Assembly: GCA_035527975.1 (NCBI GenBank)
Contig: DATKZM010000068.1
Location: 88,398 to 152,397 of the forward strand
Direction of reading: 5' to 3'
Length of the DNA: 64,000 nt
Origin: DATKZM01 sp035527975
Lineage (GTDB): Bacteria > Pseudomonadota > Alphaproteobacteria > JAPULJ01
Shown here piece by piece: positions 8,472 to 16,489 of the stretch; the stretch's first letter is position 1; each line of letters starts with the position of its first letter. Made by a program: the position numbers and the translations under genes. The notes under the pieces were generated by a model that searched no databases, had not been told where the DNA came from, and saw only the letters and a program-made list of their open reading frames with translations.

Positions 8472-9845
8472 CTAGAGCTCCGCCACCAGCCGTTTCACCG
8501 CCCGGCGATAATCCGCCCCGATACGGTCCTCGTCATCGTGCCGGCCGCCGCGGACGACCCAGCGCCCGCCGACCATGACGTCGCGCACCGCGCTCGTATT
8601 GCCGGAAAAAATATGCGCGTCGAGCAGACGGTCGGGGCCAATCCCGGCGAGAACCGGATGGTCGGCGCCCAGCACCACCAGATCGGCGCGCTTGCCCGGC
8701 GCCAGCGATCCGATCGCCCGGCCGCAGGCCTGCGCCCCGCCCTCGAGCGCCGCCTCGTAAAGCAGCTGGCCCGTTGACGCCCCCGGCGCGCCGGCAACGT
8801 TGCGCGCGCCGCTCACCAGCCGCTGGCCGTACTCGAGCCAGCGCAGTTCTTCCACCGGGCTGGTCGAGACATGGCTGTCGGAGCCGATGCCAAGGCGCCC
8901 CTGATGGTCGAGATACGCGCGCAGTGGAAAGAGCCCGTCGCCAAGATTGGCCTCGGTGGTCGGGCAAAGCCCGGCGACCGCCCCGCTCGCGGCGAGCCGC
9001 GCGACTTCGCCGTCGCTCAGATGGGTGGCATGGACGAGGCACCAGCGCGCATCGACCTCGGCCGCGTCGAGCAGCCAATCGACGGGACGCTTGCCGCTCC
9101 AGGCCTGGCACTCCTCGACCTCGCGGCGCTGTTCGGCGATGTGGATGTGGATCGGCGCGGACCTGCCCAAATCGGCGAGGCTGGCGAGCGCCGCCTCAAT
9201 GAGATCGGGCGGCACGGCGCGCAGGCTGTGGAGGGCCAGGCCGGTGCAGGTTTGCGGATCGTCGGTGCGTATGGCTTCGACAATCGCGACAAGACCGTCG
9301 ACATCATTGATGAAGCGCCGCTGGCCCGCGCCGGCGGCCTTGCCGCCGAAGCCGCCCGCGGTATAGAGCACGGGCAAATGGGTTAGCCCGATCCCGGTGG
9401 CCTGTGCGGCGGCAACGATGGCCCGTGACATCGCCGCCCGGTCGTCATAGGGCGTGCCGTCCGGCGCATGATGAAGATAGTGAAACTCAGCGACCGCGGT
9501 GGTGCCGGCCTTCAGCATCTCCAGATAAAGCTGGGCCGCGATGGCCTCCAGATCCTCGGGCGTCACATGGGCAACGAAGGCGTACATCGTCTCGCGCCAG
9601 GTCCAGAAGCTGTCGGCGCCTGTCCCGCGATGTTCGGTGAGCCCAGCCATAGCGCGCTGAAAGGCATGCGAATGGAGGTTCGGCATGCCGGGGATGGCGA
9701 ACCCTTCGACCACCTCGGCCAGCGTATCCTTGGGCGCGCTGGCGGCGACGTCGACGATCGACCCGGCATCGTCGACCGCCAGCCAGCCGGGCGAAAACCA
9801 GCCCTTGGGCGTCAGCAGGTGATCGAAACGGGTCCAGCCCGGCAT
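8472..9845 (-). CDS. hutF: Formimidoylglutamate deiminase
   Basis: Hydrolyses N-formimino-L-glutamate to N-formyl-L-glutamate and ammonia in the five-step hut pathway. 457 residues from ATG 9845 (MPGWTRFDHLLTPKGWFSPGW). Amidohydrolase fold: the first metal site is IPGMPNLHSHAFQRAMAGLTEHRG (HSH), then LVHATHLSDGEV, GLCPTTEANLGDGLFP and the GSDSHVS aspartate site. The C-terminal SLAPGKRADLVVLGADHP is typical of the family. The gene overlaps no neighbour from this ATG; a TTG 18 bp further up would overlap the hutG stop by a few bases. Confidence 0.96.
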   Translation of the reverse strand: MPGWTRFDHLLTPKGWFSPGWLAVDDAGSIVDVAASAPKDTLAEVVEGFAIPGMPNLHSHAFQRAMAGLTEHRGTGADSFWTWRETMYAFVAHVTPEDLEAIAAQLYLEMLKAGTTAVAEFHYLHHAPDGTPYDDRAAMSRAIVAAAQATGIGLTHLPVLYTAGGFGGKAAGAGQRRFINDVDGLVAIVEAIRTDDPQTCTGLALHSLRAVPPDLIEAALASLADLGRSAPIHIHIAEQRREVEECQAWSGKRPVDWLLDAAEVDARWCLVHATHLSDGEVARLAASGAVAGLCPTTEANLGDGLFPLRAYLDHQGRLGIGSDSHVSTSPVEELRWLEYGQRLVSGARNVAGAPGASTGQLLYEAALEGGAQACGRAIGSLAPGKRADLVVLGADHPVLAGIGPDRLLDAHIFSGNTSAVRDVMVGGRWVVRGGRHDDEDRIGADYRRAVKRLVAEL

Positions 9846-9852
9846 GCCGGCA

Positions 9853-10656
9853 TCAACCCGCAAAGCGGGCGCGCGCCCAATCGCAGGCCGCCGCGACGGC
9901 CGCGCGCAGCACCGGTTTCACCCTGGCTGCGACATCGGGGAGCAGATCGAAGGGCGGGGCCTCGTTCATGTAGGTGCGCTGCGACAGCTCGAGCTGCAGC
10001 GCGTGCCGGTTATCGGCGGGCCGACCATAAGTGCGGGTGATGTAGCCGCCCTTGAAGCGTCCATTGAGCGCCGTTGTGTAGCCCGGGGCCGCAGCGAGCG
10101 CGTCGTGAACCTTGGTCTCCAGTTCCTTTGCCGCCGAGGCGCCGCCGGACGTGCCGAGGTTGAAATCGGGCAAGGTTCCGTCGAAGAGGCGTGGAACCTC
10201 CGATCGGATCGAATGCGCATCGTAAAGCACCGCGCCGCCGAAGCGCGCGGTGAGCTCGTCGAGCGTTGCTGCGATCTTGTCGTGATAGGGCTGCCAATAC
10301 TGCGCGATCCGCTCGGCGTGGATGCTCTCGCCCGGCTCGGCGCCCGGCAGATAGAGCGGCTCACCATCGAAGGACAGATGCGGGACGATGCCGGTATTGA
10401 CCGCACCCGGATAAAGCGCCGTATCCATGGGATCGCGGTTGAGATCGACAACGTAGCGCGACAAGCGCGCGGCCAGAACGTTGGCGCCGAGCTCTTGCGC
10501 AAAATCATAAAGCGCCCGGACGTGCCAGTCGGCATCGATATTGGCGCGGCCGGTATCGGTCATCCGGGCGGCGACGGGCTCGGGGATCTCGCGCCCGTCA
10601 TGGGGCACGCTGACCAGCACCGGCAATTCGCCGGGCGTGAAATCGAAGACCGTCAT
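9853..10656 (-). CDS. hutG: N-formylglutamate deformylase (N-formylglutamate amidohydrolase)
   Basis: Last step of the five-step hut branch: N-formylglutamate to glutamate and formate. 267 residues. The zinc-peptidase-like N-terminus FTPGELPVLVSVPHDGREIP, then SRYVVDLNRDPMDTALYPG, GAVLYDAHSIRSEVPRLF and GYITRTYGRPADNRHALQLELSQRTYMNE are diagnostic. Its presence with HutF, and the absence of a HutG-type formiminoglutamase, fixes the branch used. Spacing to hutU is 46 bp and to hutF 7 bp, so the genes are one transcript. Confidence 0.96.
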   Translation of the reverse strand: MTVFDFTPGELPVLVSVPHDGREIPEPVAARMTDTGRANIDADWHVRALYDFAQELGANVLAARLSRYVVDLNRDPMDTALYPGAVNTGIVPHLSFDGEPLYLPGAEPGESIHAERIAQYWQPYHDKIAATLDELTARFGGAVLYDAHSIRSEVPRLFDGTLPDFNLGTSGGASAAKELETKVHDALAAAPGYTTALNGRFKGGYITRTYGRPADNRHALQLELSQRTYMNEAPPFDLLPDVAARVKPVLRAAVAAACDWARARFAG

Positions 10657-10702
10657 TGCCGCAGGTGTCCTTTCGTGCGGCTCATTCCAGGCAGAACCGT
10701 CC

Positions 10703-12382
10703 TCAACCGTCGCCGATCATCGGCAGGTCGAGATGGTTCTCTTTCGCACATTCGATCGCGCTTTCGTAGCCGGCATCGGCATGGCGCATCACGCCGGTCG
10801 CCGGATCGTTCCACAGCACCCGGGCGATCCGTTCCGCCGCCGCCTCGCTGCCGTCGCAGACGATGACCATACCGGCATGCTGGCTATAGCCGATGCCGAC
10901 GCCGCCGCCATGGTGCAAGCTGACCCAGGTCGCCCCCGACGCGGTGTTGAGCAGCGCGTTCAGGAGCGGCCAGTCGGAGACCGCATCCGATCCGTCGCGC
11001 ATGCTTTCAGTTTCACGGTTGGGGCTCGCCACCGAGCCCGAATCCAGGTGATCGCGTCCGACCACAACCGGCGCGCTCAACTCGCCCGAGGCAACCATCG
11101 CGTTGAAAGCCAGGCCGAGCTTATCGCGTTGGCCGAGCCCGACCCAGCAAATGCGCGCGGGCAGCCCCTGGAAGTGGATGCGCTCGCGGGCCATGTCGAG
11201 CCAGTTGTGCAGGTGCGGGTCGTCGGGGATCAGCTCCTTGACCTTGGCGTCGGTCTTGAAGATGTCCTCCGGGTCGCCCGACAATGCCGCCCAGCGAAAC
11301 GGCCCCACGCCGCGGCAGAACAGCGGCCGGATATAGGCCGGCACAAAGCCCGGATAATCGAAGGCGTTCTCCAGGCCCGTCTCGAACGCCATCTGGCGCA
11401 GGTTGTTGCCGTAGTCGACGGTGGGCACGCCCTGGGCGTGGAATTCCAGCATGGCGCGGACCTGGACCACCATGGAGGCCTTGGCCTCCTTGATCGTGCG
11501 TTCGGGCTCGCGCTCGCGGCGCTCTTCCCATTCGGCGACGCTCCAGCCGAGCGGCAGATAGCCGTTGAGAGGGTCGTGCGCCGAGGTCTGATCGGTCACC
11601 GCATCGGGCCGCACCTCGCGCTTGACCAGATCGGGAAAGACATCCGCGGCGTTGCCGAGCAGGCCGACCGAGACCGCCTCTTTCTTCGCGCCGGCCTCCT
11701 CGATGATGGCGAGCGCTTCGTCGAGGTCGCGCGACTGCCGGTCGAGATAGCCGGTCTTGAGGCGCATCTCGATGCGGCTGGGCTGGCATTCGACGGCAAG
11801 CATCGAGGCGCCCGCCATGGTCGCCGCCAGCGGCTGGGCGCCGCCCATGCCGCCAAGCCCGGCGGTCAGGATCCAGCGGCCCGCAAGGCTGCCGCCGTAG
11901 TGCTGGCGGCCCATCTCGACGAAAGTCTCGTAGGTGCCCTGGACGATGCCCTGACTGCCGATATAGATCCACGAGCCGGCCGTCATCTGGCCGTACATCA
12001 TCAGGCCTTTGCGATCGAGCTCGTTGAAATGCTCCAGATTGGCCCAGTGCGGCACGATGTTGGAGTTGGCGATCAACACGCGCGGCGCGTTGTCATGGGT
12101 CTTGAACACGCCGACCGGCTTGCCGGACTGGACGAGCAGCGTCTCGTCGCCCTCAAGCCGCCGCAACGTCTCCACGATGCGGTCATAGCATTCCCAATTG
12201 CGCGCCGCCCGCCCGATGCCGCCATAGACGACAAGCTCTTCGGGCCTTTCGGCGACCTCGGCGTCGAGATTGTTCATCAGCATGCGCATCGGCGCCTCGG
12301 TGGCCCAGGAGCGGCATGTCAGCTCGCTGCCGGTCGGCGCCTTGATGCTGCGGGTGTTGTCCAGTCGCGGGTTGACGGTCAT
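10703..12382 (-). CDS. hutU: Urocanate hydratase
   Basis: NAD-dependent hydration of urocanate to imidazolonepropionate. 559 residues, the normal length. Landmarks are the N-terminal TCRSWATEAPMRMLMNNLD, LVVYGGIGRAARNWECYD, LMMYGQMTAGSWIYIGSQG, LTAGLGGMGGAQPLA (NAD site), VDYGNNLRQ, RPLFCRGVGPFRW with the catalytic-region cysteine, and GVGIGYSQHAGMVIV. Start ATG 12382 lies 44 bp after the hutC stop. The spacer carries AAACTCTA twice (12410-12417, 12422-12429), whose role is unknown. Confidence 0.98.
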   Translation of the reverse strand: MTVNPRLDNTRSIKAPTGSELTCRSWATEAPMRMLMNNLDAEVAERPEELVVYGGIGRAARNWECYDRIVETLRRLEGDETLLVQSGKPVGVFKTHDNAPRVLIANSNIVPHWANLEHFNELDRKGLMMYGQMTAGSWIYIGSQGIVQGTYETFVEMGRQHYGGSLAGRWILTAGLGGMGGAQPLAATMAGASMLAVECQPSRIEMRLKTGYLDRQSRDLDEALAIIEEAGAKKEAVSVGLLGNAADVFPDLVKREVRPDAVTDQTSAHDPLNGYLPLGWSVAEWEERREREPERTIKEAKASMVVQVRAMLEFHAQGVPTVDYGNNLRQMAFETGLENAFDYPGFVPAYIRPLFCRGVGPFRWAALSGDPEDIFKTDAKVKELIPDDPHLHNWLDMARERIHFQGLPARICWVGLGQRDKLGLAFNAMVASGELSAPVVVGRDHLDSGSVASPNRETESMRDGSDAVSDWPLLNALLNTASGATWVSLHHGGGVGIGYSQHAGMVIVCDGSEAAAERIARVLWNDPATGVMRHADAGYESAIECAKENHLDLPMIGDG

Positions 12383-12426
12383 CGGGATCCTCGCTGCTTC
12401 ACGTCGATAAAACTCTAGATGAAACT

Positions 12427-13152
12427 CTATTGGTGTTCAGTGTGATTGAAACGGGCATCGATCCGGTATCGGCTGCCCGGATGGGTGAGCCAGGCGCGCG
12501 AGGCGACATGGCCGCGCGACCAGGTGCGCCGGTGGAGCTGCAGGCAGGGCTCGTCGGGCCCGATTTCCAAATACTTCTGAACCGTCTCGTCGGGAAGCAC
12601 GGCTTCCAGCGTATGCTCGACCTCGCTCAAGGGCGCCTGGCGCATCAGGTACTCGTTCGGCGTGGTTTGCGCAAAATCGATCGAAAGATAGTCGGGCGCC
12701 ACCGCTGGATTGACGTAACGATTTTCGAGCTGGATCGGCACGCCGTCCTCGCGGTGGACTAGCAACGAATGAAAGACCTCGCTGCCCGCCGGCACGACCA
12801 GCGCCTCGGCCACCTCGTCGAGGGCGCGAATGGCGCGGACTTCGACGACCGTATTGCTGTACTGGTGGCCGCGCTCGCGGATCTCGTCGGCGATGTTCCT
12901 GATCCGCAGGAACTCGAGCGAGGGGCGTGGATCGGCAACGAAGGTGCCGACCCCCTGCATGCGGTCGATGCGGCCGGCGGTGGCGAGCTCGCGAAGCGCC
13001 CGGTTCACCGTCATGCGGCTGGCGCCCAGCTCGCGCACCAGCTCGTTCTCCGAAGGAATGCGCTCGGCCGGCGCCCAATCGCCGGCATCGACCTTCTCCA
13101 ATATGTACCGCTTGACCTGCTGGTAGAGCGGCACGGTCTTGGCTTTAGTCAT
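12427..13152 (-). CDS. hutC: GntR-family histidine utilization repressor
   Basis: 241 residues. Winged helix at residues ~8-75 (PLYQQVKRYILEKVDAGDWAPAERIPSENELVRELGASRMTVNRALRELATAGRIDRMQG, quoted in part: SENELVRELGASRMTVNRAL) and a UTRA effector domain (IADEIRERGHQYS, HSLLVHREDGVPIQLENRYVNP, PNEYLMRQAPLSEVEHTLEA). HutC proteins bind urocanate through this domain and release the operator. It is the first gene of the minus-strand hut run and sits 212 bp from the palindrome at 13365-13388, which it is expected to bind, controlling both directions. Confidence 0.96.
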   Translation of the reverse strand: MTKAKTVPLYQQVKRYILEKVDAGDWAPAERIPSENELVRELGASRMTVNRALRELATAGRIDRMQGVGTFVADPRPSLEFLRIRNIADEIRERGHQYSNTVVEVRAIRALDEVAEALVVPAGSEVFHSLLVHREDGVPIQLENRYVNPAVAPDYLSIDFAQTTPNEYLMRQAPLSEVEHTLEAVLPDETVQKYLEIGPDEPCLQLHRRTWSRGHVASRAWLTHPGSRYRIDARFNHTEHQ

Positions 13153-13364
13153 TTGCCGCCTCCGGGGTCACGCGCCCACCCCCTGGCGCAGTCCTGAAGG
13201 GGCACCGACCGGGCCTGGAGCATCGCGCGCCTCGCCCCTTGGGTGCCGTGCATGCCTTGTGGCCCAATTGCAATTTGCCGTTATTCATCAACTCGCGCAG
13301 ATTGCGCCCTGTGAGGACGACCGCAAATCCGTTGGTGCTTTGGTATATCATCGCCTATATTATT

Positions 13365-13388
13365 GCTTGCTTGTATATACAAGCAAGC
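13365..13388. promoter_or_regulatory. HutC operator, perfect 24-bp palindrome
   Basis: The core CTTGTATATACAAG is the known HutC box of pseudomonads and alphaproteobacteria; here the symmetry extends to 24 bp (GCTTG at each end, centre between 13376 and 13377). It lies 35 bp before the PhyH start and 212 bp before hutC. On the minus strand TTGTAT inside the box (13382-13377) followed 17 bp later by TATAGG (13359-13354) forms a plausible hutC promoter, so repressor binding would cover the -35 element. HutC binding is inferred from consensus and location. Confidence 0.88.
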
Positions 13389-13423
13389 GTGCAGTTTGAA
13401 ACGAATTCGATCGGTGCGATCGG

Positions 13424-14251
13424 ATGATGGATGTCATGAACGACAGCGACGCCCTCGTGCTTGGTGAGAACGATGTCGAAGCGTTCCGGCAGAACGGCGT
13501 GCTGCTGCTGCGCCGCGTCTTTGGCGACTGGGTCGAGCCGCTGCGGGCCGGCATCGAGGCCAATATCGCCGAGCCGAGCTGGCGTATCCGCCTATATCAG
13601 CCCGATGACAGCCCTTCGGAGTTCTTCCAGGATTTCTGCGTGTGGGACCGGATCCCCGAGTTCCGCGACTTTATCTTCAACTCGCCCGCCGGGCCGCTTG
13701 CCGCGCGGCTGATGGGCGCCCGGAGCGTGCGTCTCTTCCACGAGCATGTGCTGGTCAAGGAACCCGGCACCACCGTCGCGACGCCGTGGCACCACGACAT
13801 CCCATACTATTGTGTCGATGGGCCGCAGACTTGCAGCCTGTGGATCGCGCTCGACCAGGTGGCGCGCGACACCGTGGTGGAATACATCGCCGGATCGCAT
13901 CGCTGGGGCCGCGAATTCAGACCCGATCGTTTCGATGGCACCGCGCTCACCGCGGGCGACACGCGCGAGCGCATCCCCGATATCGAGGCCAAGCGCGACG
14001 CGTACGACATCCGCGGCTGGGATGTCGAGCCGGGCGATGCGATCGCCTTCGACTTCCGCACGGTGCACGGCGCGCCGGCCAACCTCAACCCGGACCGGCG
14101 GCGGCGTGCCTTTTCGCTGCGCGTGGTCGGCGACGACGCGATATATGTCGAGCGCGGCACGCATTCACCGCCCTTCCCCGATCTCGGCCTGGCGCCCGGC
14201 CAGCCCCTGGACGGCCCCGATTTTCCGGTGATATGGACGGCGCCGAGTTGA
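13424..14251 (+). CDS. Phytanoyl-CoA dioxygenase (PhyH) family Fe(II)/2-oxoglutarate oxygenase in the hut locus
   Basis: 275 residues. The double-stranded beta-helix iron triad is visible: H123-H-D125 in TPWHHDIPYY and distal His215 in FDFRTVHGAPANL, with a following Arg-rich 2-oxoglutarate region (DRRRRAFSLR). PhyH-family enzymes hydroxylate small molecules such as phytanoyl-CoA, ectoine or amino-acid derivatives. The gene starts 35 bp after the HutC palindrome and is 62 bp ahead of hutI, so it is very probably co-regulated with histidine degradation. Its substrate is not known; a histidine-, imidazole- or betaine-derived compound is an inference from position alone. Confidence 0.88.
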   Translation: MMDVMNDSDALVLGENDVEAFRQNGVLLLRRVFGDWVEPLRAGIEANIAEPSWRIRLYQPDDSPSEFFQDFCVWDRIPEFRDFIFNSPAGPLAARLMGARSVRLFHEHVLVKEPGTTVATPWHHDIPYYCVDGPQTCSLWIALDQVARDTVVEYIAGSHRWGREFRPDRFDGTALTAGDTRERIPDIEAKRDAYDIRGWDVEPGDAIAFDFRTVHGAPANLNPDRRRRAFSLRVVGDDAIYVERGTHSPPFPDLGLAPGQPLDGPDFPVIWTAPS

Positions 14252-14313
14252 GCTTGCCCGGTGACGCCTCGACCGGAGGGCAGCCGCACGGACGAAGGGA
14301 CTAGTCGAAGCCG

Positions 14314-15558
14314 ATGGCCGATTGGGACACGCTCTTTGTCGACTGCCATCTGGCGACCATGCGCCAGGGCGGCGAGCCCGCCAAACCCTATGGCGCGATC
14401 GAGGACGGCGCGATCGCGGTCAGCGGGGACAAGATCGCCTGGTGCGGTCCGCGCGCCGATTTGCCGAAGCCGCCCGCCGACTGCGCCAATGACGTCCGCG
14501 CCCTCGACGGCGCCTGGGTCACGCCCGGACTGATCGACTGTCATACCCACATCGTCTATGGCGGCGACCGGGCCGGCGAGTTCGAGCTGCGGCTTGAGGG
14601 CGCGAGCTATGAGGAGATCTCGCGCGCCGGCGGCGGCATCCGCTCAACGGTCGAGCACACGCGCGCGGCGACCGAGGATGTGCTCGTCGCCGCCGCGCTC
14701 GGGCGGATCGCCGATCTGACCGCCGAGGGCGTCACGGTCATCGAGATCAAGTCGGGCTATGGGCTCACCCGCGAGGACGAGATCAAGCAGCTGCGCGCCG
14801 CCCGCCGGATTGCCCGCGAGGCGCCCGTCACCGTCGTCACAACTTTTCTGGGCGCCCATGCGGTGCCGCCGGAATTCGACGGTCAGGCCGACCGCTATAT
14901 CGATCTGGTCTGCGACGACATGATACCGGCGGTCGCCGCGCAAGGCTTGGCCGATGCGGTCGATGTGTTTTGCGATGGCATCGGTTTTTCAGCCGCGCAG
15001 AGCGAGCGCGTTTTCCAGGCCGCGCGCAAACACGGCCTGCCGGTCAAGGGCCATGTCGGCCAACTCTCCGATCTCGGCGGGGCCGAACTCGCGGCGCGCT
15101 ATGAAGCACTGTCGTGCGACCATTTGGAGTTCGTCTCCGAGGCCGGCGTGACGGCAATGGCCGATGCAGGCACCGTCGCGGTGTTACTGCCCGGCGCTTT
15201 CTACTTCCTGCGCGAAACGCACCTGCCGCCGCTTGCGTTGTTTCGTGCGCACGGCGTCCCCATCGCGATAGCAACCGACTGCAACCCGGGCAGCTCGCCG
15301 GCGACCTCGCTCTTGCTGATGATGAACATGGGCTGCACTCTCTTCCGCCTGACGCCCGAGGAGGCGCTGGCCGGGGTCACGCGCGAAGCGGCGCGCGCTC
15401 TTGGAATGCAGGCGGCATTCGGTACGCTCGAAGCTGGAAAAGCCGCCGATCTTGCGATCTGGCGCATCGGCCAGCCGGCCGAGCTCAGCTACAAGATCGG
15501 CGCCAATCCATGCGAGGCCGTCGTGAAGTCGGGGAAACTCGTCCGCGACCTCCGCTGA
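14314..15558 (+). CDS. hutI: Imidazolonepropionase
   Basis: Hydrolyses 4-imidazolone-5-propionate to N-formiminoglutamate. 414 residues. Amidohydrolase features: TPGLIDCHTHIVYGGDRAGEFELRLEGASYEEI with His77/His79 (quoted in part: DCHTHIVYGGDR), AGGGIRSTVEHTRAA, TFLGAHAVPPEF, VKGHVGQLSDLGG, SCDHLEFV and ATDCNPGSSPATSLLLMMNMG. It is the only hut enzyme gene on the plus strand, downstream of the PhyH gene, and would be induced with the rest through the shared operator. A GAAGGG-type ribosome site is weak. Confidence 0.97.
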   Translation: MADWDTLFVDCHLATMRQGGEPAKPYGAIEDGAIAVSGDKIAWCGPRADLPKPPADCANDVRALDGAWVTPGLIDCHTHIVYGGDRAGEFELRLEGASYEEISRAGGGIRSTVEHTRAATEDVLVAAALGRIADLTAEGVTVIEIKSGYGLTREDEIKQLRAARRIAREAPVTVVTTFLGAHAVPPEFDGQADRYIDLVCDDMIPAVAAQGLADAVDVFCDGIGFSAAQSERVFQAARKHGLPVKGHVGQLSDLGGAELAARYEALSCDHLEFVSEAGVTAMADAGTVAVLLPGAFYFLRETHLPPLALFRAHGVPIAIATDCNPGSSPATSLLLMMNMGCTLFRLTPEEALAGVTREAARALGMQAAFGTLEAGKAADLAIWRIGQPAELSYKIGANPCEAVVKSGKLVRDLR

Positions 15559-15586
15559 ACCCGGCCGCCACAACGGGAAAAATCAG

Positions 15587-15614
15587 AGCCCCGCACCGCA
15601 CAGCGGACGGGGCT
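15587..15614 (+). terminator. Hairpin after hutI, probable terminator
   Basis: AGCCCCG (15587-15593) pairs with CGGGGCT (15608-15614) across a 14-base loop, followed by TTGT. It lies 29 bp after the hutI stop. The uridine tract is short, so termination may be partial. Confidence 0.5.
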
Positions 15615-15740
15615 TGTCGGTACACAGCCTTATTGCAGCAATCCGCTATTCGAAGTGAACGGGGCCCGCTCTGTCTGGTTCGCCTCCGGAACCCCACTGC
15701 AATGGGTCTCGCGGCAGCTTGAAATTGATCTCAAAAAAAA

Positions 15741-15770
15741 CCGCGAGCTAAATCGCCGCGAGCTAAATCG
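15741..15770. repeat. Perfect 15-bp tandem duplication
   Basis: CCGCGAGCTAAATCG is repeated exactly twice in the spacer between the convergent hutI and isomerase genes, right after an A8 run. Another case of the short duplications seen across this window. Confidence 0.85.
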
Positions 15771-15788
15771 AAATAGCGGTGACCCGGA

Positions 15789-16406
15789 TCACCAGCCGCC
15801 GGTACTGAGCCAGGCTTCCAGCAGCTCCAGTTTCTCAACGCCCCAAAAGGGCTCGCCATCGACAATAACGAACGGCGAGCCGAAGACACCCCGCGCGAGC
15901 GACGCCTCGACCTCGGCGCGCAACAGCTTGCGGATCTCGTCGGAGACGACGGCCACTTCGATCGCCGCACCGTCGAGACCGCTCGTTTCACCGATTTCTG
16001 CGACAATGCCGGCATCGCCGATATCGCGCCCTTCGCTCCAATAGGCGGCGTAAAGGTCCCCGGCGAACGTCTTGTACCGATCGGGGTGGTGCGCCTTGGC
16101 CCACTGAAACGCACGCGCGGCGGGCAGCGGGCTGATCGTCGGCACGCCCCGCGCGGTCTTGAAGGCAAGCGCGTGGCGGCGGGCGTACCGCGCCGCGTCC
16201 ACGCGCAGGTAGTCGCCTTTCAGCGGCGTTTCCAGGAGCGGCTTGAGGCCCATCACCTTCAGCACCGAAACGCCGAGCAGCATCGAATGCCACACGGTTT
16301 CGCGGCCGTGCCGCGCGGCGATCTCCTCGATGCGCAGGCTGGCGAACCAGCCGAAGGGAGACAGGAAATCGAACCAGAAGTCTATCGGGCCCTTCTTGTC
16401 GGTCAT
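15789..16406 (-). CDS. 2-Hydroxychromene-2-carboxylate isomerase / DsbA-family oxidoreductase
   Basis: 205 residues from ATG 16406 (MTDKKGPIDFWFDFLSPFGWFASLR quoted in part: IDFWFDFLSPFGW). This N-terminal strand-turn is the signature of the GST-kappa/HCCA-isomerase branch of the thioredoxin fold; the first-turn serine (LSPFG) is the residue that activates glutathione. The C-terminal ARGVFGSPFVIVDGEPFWGVEKLELLEAWL is also diagnostic. HCCA isomerase acts in naphthalene-type ring degradation with glutathione, but the family is broad. It is co-directional with, and 83 bp downstream of, the acyl-CoA ligase. Confidence 0.87.
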   Translation of the reverse strand: MTDKKGPIDFWFDFLSPFGWFASLRIEEIAARHGRETVWHSMLLGVSVLKVMGLKPLLETPLKGDYLRVDAARYARRHALAFKTARGVPTISPLPAARAFQWAKAHHPDRYKTFAGDLYAAYWSEGRDIGDAGIVAEIGETSGLDGAAIEVAVVSDEIRKLLRAEVEASLARGVFGSPFVIVDGEPFWGVEKLELLEAWLSTGGW

Positions 16407-16489
16407 CAGTGGCCTGCATGGGGGTGAGGGGGCGGCCGCTGTCGGCCGGTGGGGCCCCGATCCGGGCGCAGGGCGCCCTTGGGCGGAGG

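Noticed and set aside
9846..9863. TTG start extending hutF
   Set aside because: Adds six residues overlapping the hutG stop and lacks a better ribosome site; ATG 9845 matches the family N-terminus.
10541..12418. 625-codon open frame antisense to hutU
   Set aside because: Composition is Arg/His/Ala-rich with no motif, while the minus strand encodes a full, motif-perfect urocanate hydratase. Long antisense frames are expected at this GC content.
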